From NCBI GenBank assembly GCA_022836615.1, contig MU405285.1:1-64000 (forward strand): a stretch of 64,000 nt of DNA, written 5' to 3'. Position 1 is the first letter of the stretch. Every line of letters starts with the position of its first letter. The notes beneath the pieces are model-generated. The model was not told the origin of the DNA. It did not search any database and saw only the letters and a list, made by a program, of their open reading frames with translations. This DNA is from Annulohypoxylon bovei var. microspora (Eukaryota > Ascomycota > Sordariomycetes > Xylariales > Hypoxylaceae). The position numbers and the translations under genes were made by a program. Of the stretch, positions 23,353-35,470 are shown piece by piece.

Positions 23353-25042
23353 TCAATGCACCAAAGCCTCCTCAAACAGTCTCCTCAGCTGATCCCTTTC
23401 ATGCTCGAGCTCCTTCGCTAGACCGGGCGCTAGCATCAAAACTCTAGCCTGGGGTATCGTGCCTTCGACCAAAGCCTCGATATGGCTCGAGTCAAAGCCC
23501 AGTTCCTTTAATCCCCTGGGCTGATCACCCAGCTCGGCGAGGAACTCCGTGATGGCATCGGCCAGGACAAGGCCTGCGTCTGCGCGCTTCACGTTCGTGA
23601 TATCCACACCGAACGCTTCGGCGGCGGCGAGGTGGCGATCGGGATTTGAGGGGCCGGTGAAGCGGAAGACTGCGGGTGCGGATACGGCGACTGAGACGCC
23701 GTGAGGGATGATGGGCTCTGAGATCTCGTAGCCCGCGTGTCTGTGGCCCGGGTTTTGACCGGAGATGGGATATGACATTCCTAAGACTGGTGATTAGTTT
23801 TGACCCTTTGCACTTAAATCCTTACTTAGGAGCAATTTATCGTACCATGGCAAAGATGGACCCCCGCATTCCCGAAACCAACACCAGCAAGCGTAGCAGC
23901 GAGAAGCATCTCACTCTGGGCCTCGTAATCTTCGGGATCCTTGACGGATCTTGGCAGATACTTGACAGTGCTGCGGAGAGCACTTAAAGAGAATATATCG
24001 CTAATTGGATTGGCACCTTGATAAGCGGGTCTTAAGAGAGGGTTAGACGGTCGGGGTACCCTCTCATTGAAAGGGATGGCTGTCCATGATTCGAGCGAGT
24101 GGCATAGAACATCTAGTCCGGAACTCGCCTTCACTGCCGCAGGCATCGTCCTTGTGTTCAGTGGATCGCAGATGCCGAGGGTCGGCTTTAAGTTGCGGTG
24201 CGCAATTCCCGTTTTGGCCCTCTTCGCCACCAGGTCGAAGATTGCCGTCCCGGTAGTCTCACTGCCGGTGCCGGCCGTGGTGGGAATGGCGATAAGGGGC
24301 TTGAGCTTCTTCTCAATCGGTCGTCCATTACCCAGCGGGGCGTTGACGAAATCCAGAAAATCGGCCTCGGGGTACTCAGTGTAAAGATTCATTAACTTAG
24401 CCGTGTCGATGACTGAGCCTCCTCCAACTGCCAGAAATGCATCCGGTCGATAGGGCTTAGCGAAAGCAATAGCCTCCTTTATTCTAAATCGAATTAAGCC
24501 AGGATTTCACATAACTATCTCACGGGATCTAGCAATCACTTACGAACTATCCTTCGGCTCGACTCGAACTTTGTCGAATATTTCATATTTGATTCCTTCT
24601 CTTGATAGGGCCTCTTCGACCTGCTTGACAGCCGTGAGTTTTCGGACCGTTGAGTCGGTCACGACGCAGACGCGCTTAGCACCCATATTCTTGAAGTCCA
24701 TGCCAACTTCTTGAGTGACGCCAGGACCAAATCGGATTGACGACGCGGCCATCTCGAACGCATATTCCTTCTGTTGAGAAGAGTCTATAGGAGAAGCAAA
24801 CCCGCGTCTTCCAATCCGCTGCTGAGCATGCTGAGCATACGCATTAATCTGAGGCTTTGCATGATGATGATGTCCCGGATTTGAGTGACATGGACAATTT
24901 GGCGGGTGGGCGTACTGAACAGTTCGTAAGAGACTGAGTGCTCTTGACGCAGCCTGACGTTCCCCCTAGTGTCAGTAAATGTCCAATTCAATGGTGAAGT
25001 CTTAGAACTCACAGTCGGTGCCACTCGGACCGCGGCAACCAT
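23353..25042 (-). CDS. Hydroxyacid-oxoacid transhydrogenase, mitochondrial (ADHFE1/HOT homologue)
   Basis: Four exons: 25042-25013, 24965-24544, 24483-23846, 23780-23353, with introns of 47, 60 and 65 nt; product 505 aa. The N-terminus is Arg/Ser/Leu-rich (RQAASRALSLLRTVQYAHP), contains a Cys/His-rich bit (NCPCHSNPGHHHH) and RRGFASP, consistent with a mitochondrial presequence. The iron-containing alcohol dehydrogenase fold follows: EYAFEMAASSIRFGPG, AVGGGSVIDTAKLMN (NAD site), AIPTTAGTGSETTGTA, and the metal-ligand region GLDVLCHSLESW with later HLCHGMSYPISGQNPGHRH. The enzyme couples oxidation of 4-hydroxybutyrate (or another hydroxyacid) to reduction of 2-oxoglutarate (EC 1.1.99.24 family assignment). 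Maleylacetate reductases are the main alternative within the superfamily, but motif match and length favour HOT. Confidence 0.92.
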
Positions 25043-25852
25043 CTTAAAAGTTTATGATCTGCCGAAACTCGGGATTATCGGTTTCAAAAAGTGACCTACA
25101 CCACTTATACAATAATCCAATCACTATTTGGGTGCCCAGGTAGATATGATTGACGTTTCTTAGTTGATTCTCAATGTGACGTTGATGAGATAGAATCTTA
25201 AGCCACCGGGAGCAATGAGTGAGATCCCTGGCATCCCTGGCCACCTGGGTAGATACATAGGTTGGACAAAGGGAGGGAAAGACGATAATGTGGGGTAGTA
25301 AACAGTCCCGCTGTGGGGGAATTTTGGTTTTTTGCCGGTTCTTTCATCGGTAATAAACATCTCCGCATATTGGGGAGTAGAGGGCGAATATTTGGTCTAG
25401 CACCTACCTGCCTCATGTAAGCGCTTCCCAAAACACATATTTAACTATTCTAACAAGAAGACTAAGACAATTGAACCTTGTCTTATGAGATCGTCGTTCA
25501 CAATGAGATCCTAGGATTATCTCAAGATATGATAGTCTTGGGGTTAAACCCACAATCTAAACCAATGAACTATCAGCACCTGTTCTTAATGTGTCCGGGA
25601 TACAGCACATATCACCATTGACCTCCCAAATTGAGCCAAGCTCATTCTTCTAAATGTTCTTGATTAGTCAACACACCGGCGTGAGTCAGTATAGAGGTAG
25701 CAGGTATACCTAGTATGCATTATCAACATCAGACGATGGATATTTCAATATAAATGCAGCCTCTTGGCAGTACAGGTCAGAATTCATAATGAAAGGGGTT
25801 CAGAGGTGCTAGAATACCAATTACCTCAGACTTAACTCCCTTTCATCTTACC
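25043..25852. promoter_or_regulatory. Divergent promoter region between transhydrogenase and S58 peptidase
   Basis: An 810-bp head-to-head spacer. No ORF or clear binding site was recognised. Confidence 0.35.
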
Positions 25853-27102
25853 ATGTCGTCAGCTTCAGATACAGCCGCAACCACTGAGTCTCGAAAGCGG
25901 CTCAGGGACCTTTTGCCCAACTTGCACCTAGGATTCTGGAGACCTGGCCCCCTAAATTCCCTCACAGATGTTCCTGGCGTCCTTGTTCATACCCAGGAAA
26001 TCTTTGCTGATGATGGCGCCGTGAACACCGGCGTCACAAGCATCTTACCTCGAAAAGAGTGGTTCAATAAAGCCTGTTATGCCGGAATATTTAGCTTCAA
26101 TGGCTCCGGTGAAATGACCGGTAGTCATTGGATTAATGAGACGGGTCTATTGCATTCCCCTATTGTCATCACCAACTCATTTGCCGTCGGCGCCGCGTAC
26201 CAAGGGATATACGAGTACACCATTAAAACTCGAGGTGTGACAAAGGGGAATGTCGACTGGTTCTTGCTACCTGTGGTTGCAGAAACTTTTGACGGACACC
26301 TAAACGACCTTACTCAATTCGCGGTCAAACCCGAACACATCGTCAAGGGACTTGAGAGTGTGTCGAGTGACCGCGTGAGGGAAGGAAACGTCGGTGGTGG
26401 AACCGGAAGTAAGCATCCTCTTATGTCCTTTTCCGAACTTTGAAGCATCCTAACCGAGTTATTGTAGTGATCTGCCATTATTTCAAGGGCGGCACTGGTA
26501 GCAGTAGCAGAACCGTCGATGGATTTGATAGCAAAGGCGAGCCCAAGACTTACACCGTCGGCGTTCTCGTGCAGGCCAACTATGGCAGACCACACCACTT
26601 GCGCATTGCAGGTGTGCCGGTGGGAAGTATCCTGGCCAAGGAGTCCGATGAAGCTGCCGAGAGTAGTATAGCAATAAAATTGGCAAGGCAGGCACTCGAG
26701 AAGGATAAAGATAGGAAGGATGGGAGTATAATCGTCATCATCGCGACCGATGCGCCCCTGCATCCTACGCAGCTCCAGAGACTTGCTAAGAGAGCTACTG
26801 TAGGCTTGGCCAAAGTTGGCGGATATGGTCATAATCCCTCGGGTGATGTCTTTCTGGCATTTTCAACGGGTAACGAGATTCCAGTTCAGAGGGAGATTGA
26901 CAGGTTTATAACGACGCCTATAACTATCGACGTGGTTGATGACGCAACCATCAATGCATTATTCGAAGCCACCGCGGATGCCACGGAAGAGTCGATATAT
27001 AATTGTCTATGCATGGCTGAAACGATGGTAGGAAATCAAGGCCATAGGGTTGAAGCACTCCCTCTTGAAAAGGTCAAGGATATCATGGAGCGTTACATTT
27101 GA
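25853..27102 (+). CDS. Peptidase family S58 (DmpA-like aminopeptidase)
   Basis: Exons 25853-26408 and 26468-27102 join across a 59-nt intron to give 396 aa. The motifs GNVGGGTGMICHYFKGGTGSSSR (spanning the splice site) and DGSIIVIIATDAPLHPTQLQ are typical of DmpA/L-aminopeptidase D-esterase enzymes. In that family the precursor cuts itself at a Gly-Ser bond and the freed Ser becomes the N-terminal nucleophile; here this would be Gly271-Ser272. The start region (LRDLLPNLHLGFWRPGPLNSLTDVPGVLV) matches the usual family opening. It likely releases N-terminal D/L or beta-amino acids from small peptides or amides. No signal peptide is seen, so the cytosol is expected. Confidence 0.92.
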
Positions 27103-27731
27103 ATATGTCCATTTATGTCAACGTTCTTGGAAGCATATAATTATCTACCTTTGAAGGTGCAAGTTTCCAGGTTGTCACAGATTGATAAAACTAAAAACTA
27201 AAAACACAAATCAACAAAATTGAGGATGTACAATACAAGGGTACATACATATGTGGTGTTCAGTGCCGTGAAAGCGACGTCACAATTGAATCAAGATCAA
27301 GTTAAATTGAATGGAAAAATGGAATAGTGTAGTGGCTTATTTGTGGCGTAATGTGACAACTAGTAAGTACTAGGTACCTATGACAAGGTTCAAATCTAAA
27401 TTCTATTGGCCTTTAACCCTGGAAGCTTACCTAAAAATGCCAAGAAGCAACAGCCTGACGCTTTGGCCTCACAAACTCCCTGAGACACCACATTGTACAT
27501 CACCAACGTTCCCTCATTTAGCATTTAGCATACTCAATCATCGCTCTTCAGATTGATTCTCAACCCTCCGAAGCATCCGATTGACTAGGCAACTTATAAA
27601 GCTTGGTCGTAGTATCCTCGTACCATCGCTCATTGATCGAACGGAGACGAAAATGATCCCTGAACCTCCACGAATCGTCCTCGACCACCTCCATTCATGA
27701 ATCTGTCACCATATACACCCCGTTGTTAGCA
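27103..27731. other. Intergenic, upstream of Sec3
   Basis: Tandem gap between the S58 peptidase and Sec3. No extra ORF was recognised; it should contain the Sec3 promoter and 5' UTR. Confidence 0.5.
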
Positions 27732-30700
27732 ATGGATCAACCGCGACAAAATGGTGGACCCGGCCTTGGCCGTGAATATAACAGAGCTGAGAGGTTCGAG
27801 GAGGAGAAGAGGCGCATCGTGGAAAGCTGTTTTAACAAGAAGGATGTTGACGGATCTAGTAAGATTGCTTCATGTTTCGCTTGTGTTGACTGACTATGTC
27901 AGTAGCTGACGTACACTGTGCTTCTGTAGTACTTGAAACCTATATCACCCATATTAAAATCACAGAGTACTCCTCCTACCCGACCTCCCCGCCGCCTCCT
28001 GAAGTGCGATCTCAATCCGAGAAACCGAGAGTCATCATCGTGGCAGTACGAAAGTCTGGTCGGGTGCGCATGCACAAGTCTAAGGAAAATGCAAATGGTT
28101 CATTCTCCATCGGAAAGACTTGGGATTTAAATGACCTGAGTGTTATTGAATCCTTTACCGCTCCCACTGCCGACCCCCAGAAACGAGAATGGGCCGGTGA
28201 TACCGGATTTATCGTGAATCTTGGAAAGCCATACTACTGGCAAGCCCAAGCCGACAAGGAAAAGAAGTTTTTCATTGCTAGTTTAGTCAAAATATATGGA
28301 AAGTATACTGGCGGAAGCGTACCTGAATTAAAGGGTTTCGATCCACGCGAACTTGATCAAGTGCTTGGTTCACGAAGGATCCAACCGAATTCGACCCGAG
28401 GATCCCCTTCCGACTCTACTCCCTCACTACGAACTGGGCCTACTCCTCCTCCTTCAAGAAGTGCTGCAACACCACCACGAGTGGAACCTAAACTACCTAA
28501 ATCTGATATCTTACCATTTCAACCTGATGCCGTACCTATTCAGAACAAACCTCCTAACCCTTTAGCTGCCGCTAGCGGAATCCAACCTTATCGCCCCAAC
28601 CAGTCTCCTAGCTCCCCCGGGCGTAACCTCGCACCTCCCAATGGGTCTTCATCGCCGGCGTCAGCATCCGGTGCAGATTATGCTCGTGCAGGGAACCAGG
28701 CTGCTGCTCTGCGTAGATTGGCTGGAAATAACAAGAGCCAAGATTCCATAGCAGCTTCCATCTCCACGACAAGAAGCGATGATTCTGCAAGCCTCCCTCC
28801 GCGCTCTAGGGGTGGGTTGCCAGGTCCTGGTGCATTTGCTAGGTTCGGCGATCGCTCTGAATCGCCCTCCCAGGTAGATTTACCTGACAGGAAAAGACCA
28901 CCGATGGATCCAACTCGACCAAAGGAAACCACAGATAATGGCCTCGTGCCGGCACCATTGATGGGTCGGAAAGACCCCCCGCCACGGAGTACCGAACGCA
29001 TGTCACCTCGAAAGAATTCTATTGGGAAGCGTTTCGAAAACGGCTCCCCTGCCGAAAGACAATCGCCAGCCCCAGTACCGGAGCCAGTGCCTGCGGTCCC
29101 CGCAGTTCTTGATGCATCCCCTGCCATAATACCTAGCCCCAACGGCACCGCAGCCGCGTCGGCTGTTGAAGGCCCGGCATCTGCGCCACCGGCAGCAGAT
29201 CAGCCAGCAGAAGATATACGTCCAGGATTAGGGCCCATGATCAAAGCGAAGTCTCAACGTGATCTAGCCGGGGCGCTATGGAAAGCTGCGTCAGCCGCGA
29301 CCGCTTTCAAACCCCGCCCGGGCGGAGCGGGAGAACGGTTACGGGAGGCGGCAATCAAGACCACAACTGAGGGTCCGGATGGGATAACAAGCGTTGTTCC
29401 AGCACCACCACGTCCAGAACTGAAGCCCGAGTTGCTAAAACCTGCCGAACCCGAGAGAAAATCTGTAGACAGGGCACTTGTTGTTCCCGAAGTGAAGGTC
29501 ACGTTACCTAATTCTAGTAGGCCTTCTAGTCTGCAAACCTCCATCAAGGAGAGCCAGAGGAAGAGCCTGGATATAGCTCGACAGGAAGATACGCCTCGAC
29601 CCTTGACTGTGATCGGCAATGATACGAAGTACTTGTCTACACTAGGTATCGATGTATCTCTATTAGCTGATACGAGCTCGGAGTTTGCAAGATGGCTGGA
29701 TCATTTCGGCTGGGTACCTGGCGAGCAAATGCGAAGTCGTAATTTTGAAGAGATGAAACTTGATATTGACCGCGAGCTTAATAAAGCACAGGCTGGAGGC
29801 TGGGTTGTACGCTTTCAAGAGGAGGATGACCGAGTTGAAGCAATCAAAAAGGGTCTTGATGTTGCCCTTGCAGAGTGTGACGAACTCGACAATCTCCTCA
29901 CTCTGTACAGCGTAGAATTATCTGTGAGTGTGGGTCAAGACTATGGGATTCGTATCGCTAACCAGAATTTAGACCTTATCCGATGATATCGCGTACATAG
30001 AAGCACAAGGCCAGGGTCTACAGGTGCAGGCAGCAAATCAAAAGCTTCTTAGGAAAGAGGTGGAATCGCTGCTTGATACCTGCGCCATTACTTCCGATGA
30101 TTTGCAAGCTCTTACAGTGTCGCCGCTCGAGACTACTTCAGGCCTTGAAGAGGTCGAGACTGCACTTGTTACCTTATATAAGGCGATGACGAAAATTGAT
30201 TCTTCCGCCGCTGGGTCGGAACTCCGGAAAAGCGAGGATGGAGGCTCAGGTGGTCAGCAAACTAGCCTTAACACCGACTACGGTAAAATGCGCATTGTCC
30301 AGGAGAAAAGAGAGATGTACAGCTCGGAGAGTGAAGCATTCCTACAACGCTTTAGCGCTTTTATGTCTCGACAATTCGATAAAGCGTCACAAGAGGTTAG
30401 GGCCACCGTAGATGGAGCATTATCCAAAAAGGTCGACCCTGCTCATCACGACGTCGGCCGGGATTTGCTCTGGCGCTACAGTCCTCTTATTCTCTATGCC
30501 AGAGAGGTAGACCTCGAAGGTTGGAATCAGTGTCTACAAGTGTACCAAGAGAAGAATCTTCCCCTCTACAAGTTTAGATTCAAAGATATCTTGGATTCAT
30601 GGAGACGGAATGCCAGGAAACCGACGGGTGAGGAAATGGAGCTTCTCTTCACCGCCGAAATAGAGAGACAGCAGGAAGGCACGATGGCCACCGCCAGGAA

Positions 30701-32078
30701 GCTCACTGTGAAGCGAAGCCAAACACTGGCTAGGACTCTACGTGGTCCTCTTGGCGAGGGTAGTAAGGCAAGTCTCGACAAGATCTCCGACGGTCGCAAC
30801 CTTCCATATGAAATATTCGCTGGCATGATGGATGATCTAGTTCCCCTCGTCGAGATCGAGCAAAATTTTATCGTTGACTTCTTCCATGCGACTACCTTAG
30901 AAACGGCCGACTTCGCCGATCTTGTGAAAGCAACAAAGCCGCGAGATCGACGAGGTGGTGATCTGAAACGGCATAAACTAATGGAGCCGGATCGAGAGTT
31001 AGCTAGAAGGGTTACCCGAGCTATGGAGGCGATATTTTCATTCTTGGAACAAGACCTACAAATCACAGTCGATTGGGTTTTATCGCAGGATCCATTGTAA
31101 GTGCACTATCCAGTTGACCCGGTCAAGTTTTGTTCTCGCTAACAGATAAACAGACAAGGAGTCGGCATTCTCGCGACACTCGAGCGCAAGCACCTAGAGA
31201 TTATACAGTCTAACCAAGATTTCTTAAACAACGTATTACAAAAGCTTCATAGTAACCTCGAGACCCGTTTCGCGAAGTTTGTTGAAGGGCAGCTTCGCGC
31301 AATCGAGGAAACGAAAGTCAAGATCAAGAAACGCAAAGGTGTCATCTCCTTCATGCGAGTTTTCCCGCATTTCTCTAATGCGGTAGAAAACATGCTATCG
31401 ACGGTTGACACGAACTCTGCTGTCAGGAGAACTGTAGACCGAGAGTACGACCGCATCGTTAAAACCATGTTTGATTCATTAAAAGTCATTGCGCGCGAGA
31501 ACCCTGTCACGCTTACAAACAGCGGCGCCGATCCCGAAGATAAAGAGGCTCTAAACTACCACATCTTACTCATTGAGAACATGAACCACTTCCTCGAGGA
31601 GCTCGATACCCACGGTTTGGAGATTCTCGAAGATTGGAAAGAAGCAGCGGCAAGCGAGATGGCTGAACATATGGGCCTATATATTAACGCAGTAATGCGC
31701 CGACCTTTAGGTAAATTGCTCGAATACCTCGAAAATATCGAGGCACAACTTGCCACAGGCAAGAGCCCCGCGATCGTTGCTGCACAGCCTAGTAACGTCA
31801 AAGCCACGTTCAATAAGGTCCTAAGCGGTTATGACGGCCGCGAAGTGCGCAAGGGCGTCGAGGCATTGCGGAAACGAGTGGAAAAGCACTTTGGTGACGC
31901 GGACGACCCGACCCTAAGCCGTAGTCTTGTGAATAGGGTCCTCCGCGATTGTGAAAAGTTCTACGGAGAGTTGGAAGTTCGAATCTCCACAATCACAGCA
32001 GCTGTATACAGCGGCGACGTATTGTTTGAGTGGCCCCGCGCCGACGTGAAGAGCGCCTTCTCCAACACCGGTCGGTAG
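27732..32078 (+). CDS. sec3: Exocyst complex component Sec3
   Basis: Four exons: 27732-27858, 27930-29923, 29973-31096, 31154-32078 (introns 71, 49, 57 nt); product 1389 aa, the usual length for filamentous fungal Sec3. The first exon is too short for a domain and ends KKDVDGS; the second opens with ILETYITHIKITEY and RVIIVAVRKSGRVRMHKSK, the PIP2-binding PH-like region (about residues 40-170). A long Pro/Ser/Arg-rich disordered part follows (about 180-560), then LSTLGIDVSLLADTSSEFARWLDHFGW, a coiled-coil with VELSTLSDDIAYIEAQGQGLQVQAANQKLL, and the helical Sec3 C-terminal domain to the stop. Sec3 marks exocytic sites and helps tether secretory vesicles at growing hyphal tips. Confidence 0.95.
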
Positions 32079-33537
32079 GTCGGATCGAGTGATTGGAAGC
32101 ACGCATCTACCATCGGGCGAAAGTCGACAAGCAGCGGACGGTCCCGCATTATAGCATCTATGGAATGGGCGGCATGATTGGGAGTTTCGGGTCTTCAGTA
32201 CATACTCATGATAATTGTATAAGATGGATGGTTGATTCCGACCGGTGTCCCGCATTGTTAAACGTGGTGCAACACGGTCAATTGTATAAGATAGACGAAT
32301 GCCTAAGTCCCGACATAAGTTACCTGGGTTAGTATAAAATACCATATCATTTTCTGACGGGATTCGATTTTATGAAGGTTTGACGTAGGTCGCCATAGGA
32401 CTTGGTAGTAGAATCGAGACGGTAGCACCATCGTGCAGGGTTTAAGGTAGAGATTGTAGGCGCTCTGTTGTAGTAACCACAAGCATAGCTCCAGTATAGA
32501 AATGACTAATGTTAATTGACACATGAACCTCTCCAGTTACCTAATATATATAGATAAATGTAAACAATTCTAGATGTGGTTCGCCCGTGAGCAGCAGAAG
32601 ACTAGACAATGCGGTGTATCAAACACCTAGTATTCTCTTCACAACAGCGTCGTCTAGCGTGCGGTCAGGTACATTAGTTACGAGGCTAACGTATTTAGTA
32701 CTAAAATGTCATGTGTGCTTGTTCGTTCAATGAATAGCTCAAGCTGATATTAAAACGAACATAGGTAACCTTGGATATGGTTTGATACGTCGTCACCTCT
32801 ACGATCATTGGCAAGTTATCACTACTAGGGTATTAGTTTATCGAACGGAAATTTACTTGCCATGTATCCAATAGCAAAGAGCCTTCGTATAGAAAAACGA
32901 CTCACGTGTTCCTGTGTTGTTTAGTTTGGAAACGTATGTCAACATTATTGGCGGGCTTTAACTGCATCAGGTATACCGAGCAGCTGCTCGGTATAAACTT
33001 GATAGAAATCCCAAAGCTACCCCCGCCACGAACGGTATACTCTGGTAGCTACAGAAGTAGCCTTATAGTATTTAATGCAATTACATCAATGCGTATACTA
33101 GACTTTTAAGGAATTAGTAATCATATTAACAACAAGAAATACTCGTAGAATTAAATCAAATATTAAAGAATTTACGGATTGAATCAGTTTTTGACCTATG
33201 CCAATAGAGTACCTACCTATAGGCCATATGAGATCCGGAATACTCCAAGACCGAATGCGGGTACGGGACCCCTACTCGGCAGACGATATCCCCAGAAGTC
33301 TCCAACGCCGGCCCCTCCGCACTCCATTCTATGCAAGTGTATAGAGGGGAACAGGATGATCAACCGATGTCACACAACGTCTATTCATCCTTTACCCCGA
33401 TAGCTCTCCCGGTCTCGCTACCTATCCCGCTCGTCTGGTTCTTATAACGCGGGGGGAGTCTTTCAAGACGATTTCATATCTGATGAGTTAGGTATCACTT
33501 TGACCACCGCCCATTCGACCTGCACTCAGTAATAACC
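32079..33537. other. Intergenic with a perfect palindrome
   Basis: Between Sec3 and the SDR gene. It holds a 24-bp perfect palindrome (32972-32995) and a short direct repeat AATTGTATAAGAT near 32214 and 32280. No gene was seen. Confidence 0.5.
32972..32995. promoter_or_regulatory. Perfect 24-bp palindrome with CCG-N10-CGG form
   Basis: TATACCGAGCAG is followed directly by its exact reverse complement. The core reads CCG, ten bases, CGG, an everted arrangement of half-sites as bound by some Zn2Cys6 dimers. It lies about 540 bp upstream of the SDR start and about 900 bp after Sec3. Function is inferred only from symmetry. Confidence 0.4.
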
Positions 33538-34557
33538 ATGTCTCTGGGTCCGCGTGTAGCAGCAATCTTCCCAAAACAAGGATGTATTCGTCTCGTTAGA
33601 TCAGGGAGCTTGGTCAACAGCTCCAGCTGTTTAAACGCGGGGAGAAGCAAACTACGAGCAGGATACTCCTCACTTGCTCGCAATCAAGATGATAAAAGAA
33701 CCGTCATTATAACAGGTTCGAGTCGGGGGATCGGGAAGGCAATCGCATTACGTCTTGCCGCAGACGGCTATAATGTCTGCATCAACGATGTAGCTGCAAA
33801 CCGGGCCGGCTGCGACGAAGTCGTGAAACAGATCCAAGGCATGGGGAGGAAGTCGTTTGCTGCGATCGCGGATGTCACGAAAAGGGATGAAGTGAAGAAA
33901 ATGGTTCAAGATAGCGTTAGCGAACTAGGTCCCTTGAGCACTATGTAAGTTAAGCGCATACGTATCCCCTATTTCACCTATCCCCTATTGTCCTTATATG
34001 ATACTAATGACCTTATCAGGATCGCCAACGCCGGAATCTGCCAAGTGAAAAATCCGCTAGAAGTAACAACAGCAGAATTCGAACACGTATTCGCGGTCAA
34101 CGTGTTCGGCGTACAGAACTGCTTCGCGGAGGCGGCCAACCAGCTGATCTCGCAGGGGTGCCAGCCAGAGCGGCCGGGCAAGCTGATCGCGGCGGCGTCG
34201 ATCGCGGGGTACAAGCCGTTCGACATGCTGCCGCACTACACGTCGACGAAGTTCGCGGTGCGCGGCCTGATGCAGTGCTACGCGATGTACCTCGCGCGCC
34301 ACCACATCACCGCCAACGCGTACGCGCCCGGCATCATCGACACCGCCATGTGGGACCTCATCGACGGCGACATGGGCAAGCGCACCAACGCGCCCAGGGG
34401 CGAGGTCATGAAGAAGAAGATCCAGGCCGAGATCGCGCTGCAGAGGCCTGGTACCGGCGAGGACGTGGCGAAACTGGTTAGCTTCCTGGCTAGCAGCGAT
34501 AGCGACTTCGTTACGGGCCAGACGCAGATCGTGGATGGCGGTTCGTATTATACCTAA
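33538..34557 (+). CDS. Short-chain dehydrogenase/reductase with probable mitochondrial presequence
   Basis: Exons 33538-33944 and 34020-34557 (75-nt intron) encode 314 aa. The NAD(P) motif TGSSRGIG is at residues 59-66, the NAG motif at 139-141, and the catalytic Ser196, Tyr209, Lys213 (YTSTK) have canonical spacing. The closest remembered group is the acetoin/diacetyl reductase-type classical SDRs (FVTGQTQIVDGG ending). About 50 residues precede the fold; they are rich in Arg, Lys and Ser without acidic residues until residue 51 (ending RAGYSSLARNQ), as in a mitochondrial targeting sequence. Codon use changes sharply: exon 2 is far more GC-rich than exon 1. Substrate is unknown. Confidence 0.88.
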
Positions 34558-35470
34558 GTTGAGTATTCGGTGGGTATCAAGGCGTTAGTGTTAGTGTATT
34601 GTCTGAGAATCTAGGGAATTTTGATCACTGGTCGCCCCTTTTCGTGTCGCGTCGGATTCTGCTCTCAAGAATTTCTCACACTATTCGATTTGCACTCTAA
34701 TTATCCTCTATTTGCTAAGAGTGATCCAGGATTAATCAAAGATTGATCAGATATAGCCTCTCAATTTCTACGAGATATTTAATAAAAATATGGAATTACA
34801 AAAACACTTAAGGAGACGCTAATGGAATGCGGGGGACCTCAACACGCGCGGACAAGCCGGATAGCGTCAAATTTTTATCTTATCTGATCGATCGAAAGTT
34901 GTGGGGAGCTGGAAACTTGGAACTCGGTGGCATTATCAGAAGCAAATTTTCCCATGATATTATTGGCGATTCTAAGCGAAGCAACATGAGCAAGTTTCAT
35001 CTGGATTATCAAGTCTGAAAAGTCGCCATTTTCAGTCTTATTAGCAAAGCCAAGATGTGAAACGCAAGTAAACCAACGAGGGGCGAACGAATGGTAGAGA
35101 AAAAGCGGCATCTCTGCCTTGAGGATTACATACGATCTACCGAACCCTCGATCGCTATCTAGGGCACAGTAGAAAGTATATCATGAGTATAAGGACTCTA
35201 TATTTGAACATATTTATATGTAAGGTTAAGAGACCAGACCGGACCCCTGGGTCCGAGAGCTTCTCAGCTGAACTAATGGTGGATCGCGCGGGGTGTGTTA
35301 AGGGGCTTTACGAGCCCCAAATCCTACGCCGAAAGCGGTCCTATACCGAGGATTTCCTCGTGACATTGGAAATTCACCTCATGGCTTGCCTACAACATAA
35401 GAATTAGGTAGGTATTTATCTCTGTTCTTTACTGACAGACTTCGAGTACCTATAAATACCTACCAGCAAT
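34558..35470. other. Intergenic, upstream of the amidohydrolase
   Basis: Only short ORFs (up to about 78 codons) without recognisable content. A TACCTAC motif lies close to the amidohydrolase start. Confidence 0.5.

Noticed and set aside
31914..32345. 143-codon minus-strand ORF over the Sec3 3' end
   Set aside because: Overlaps the conserved Sec3 C-terminus antisense and has no recognisable content.
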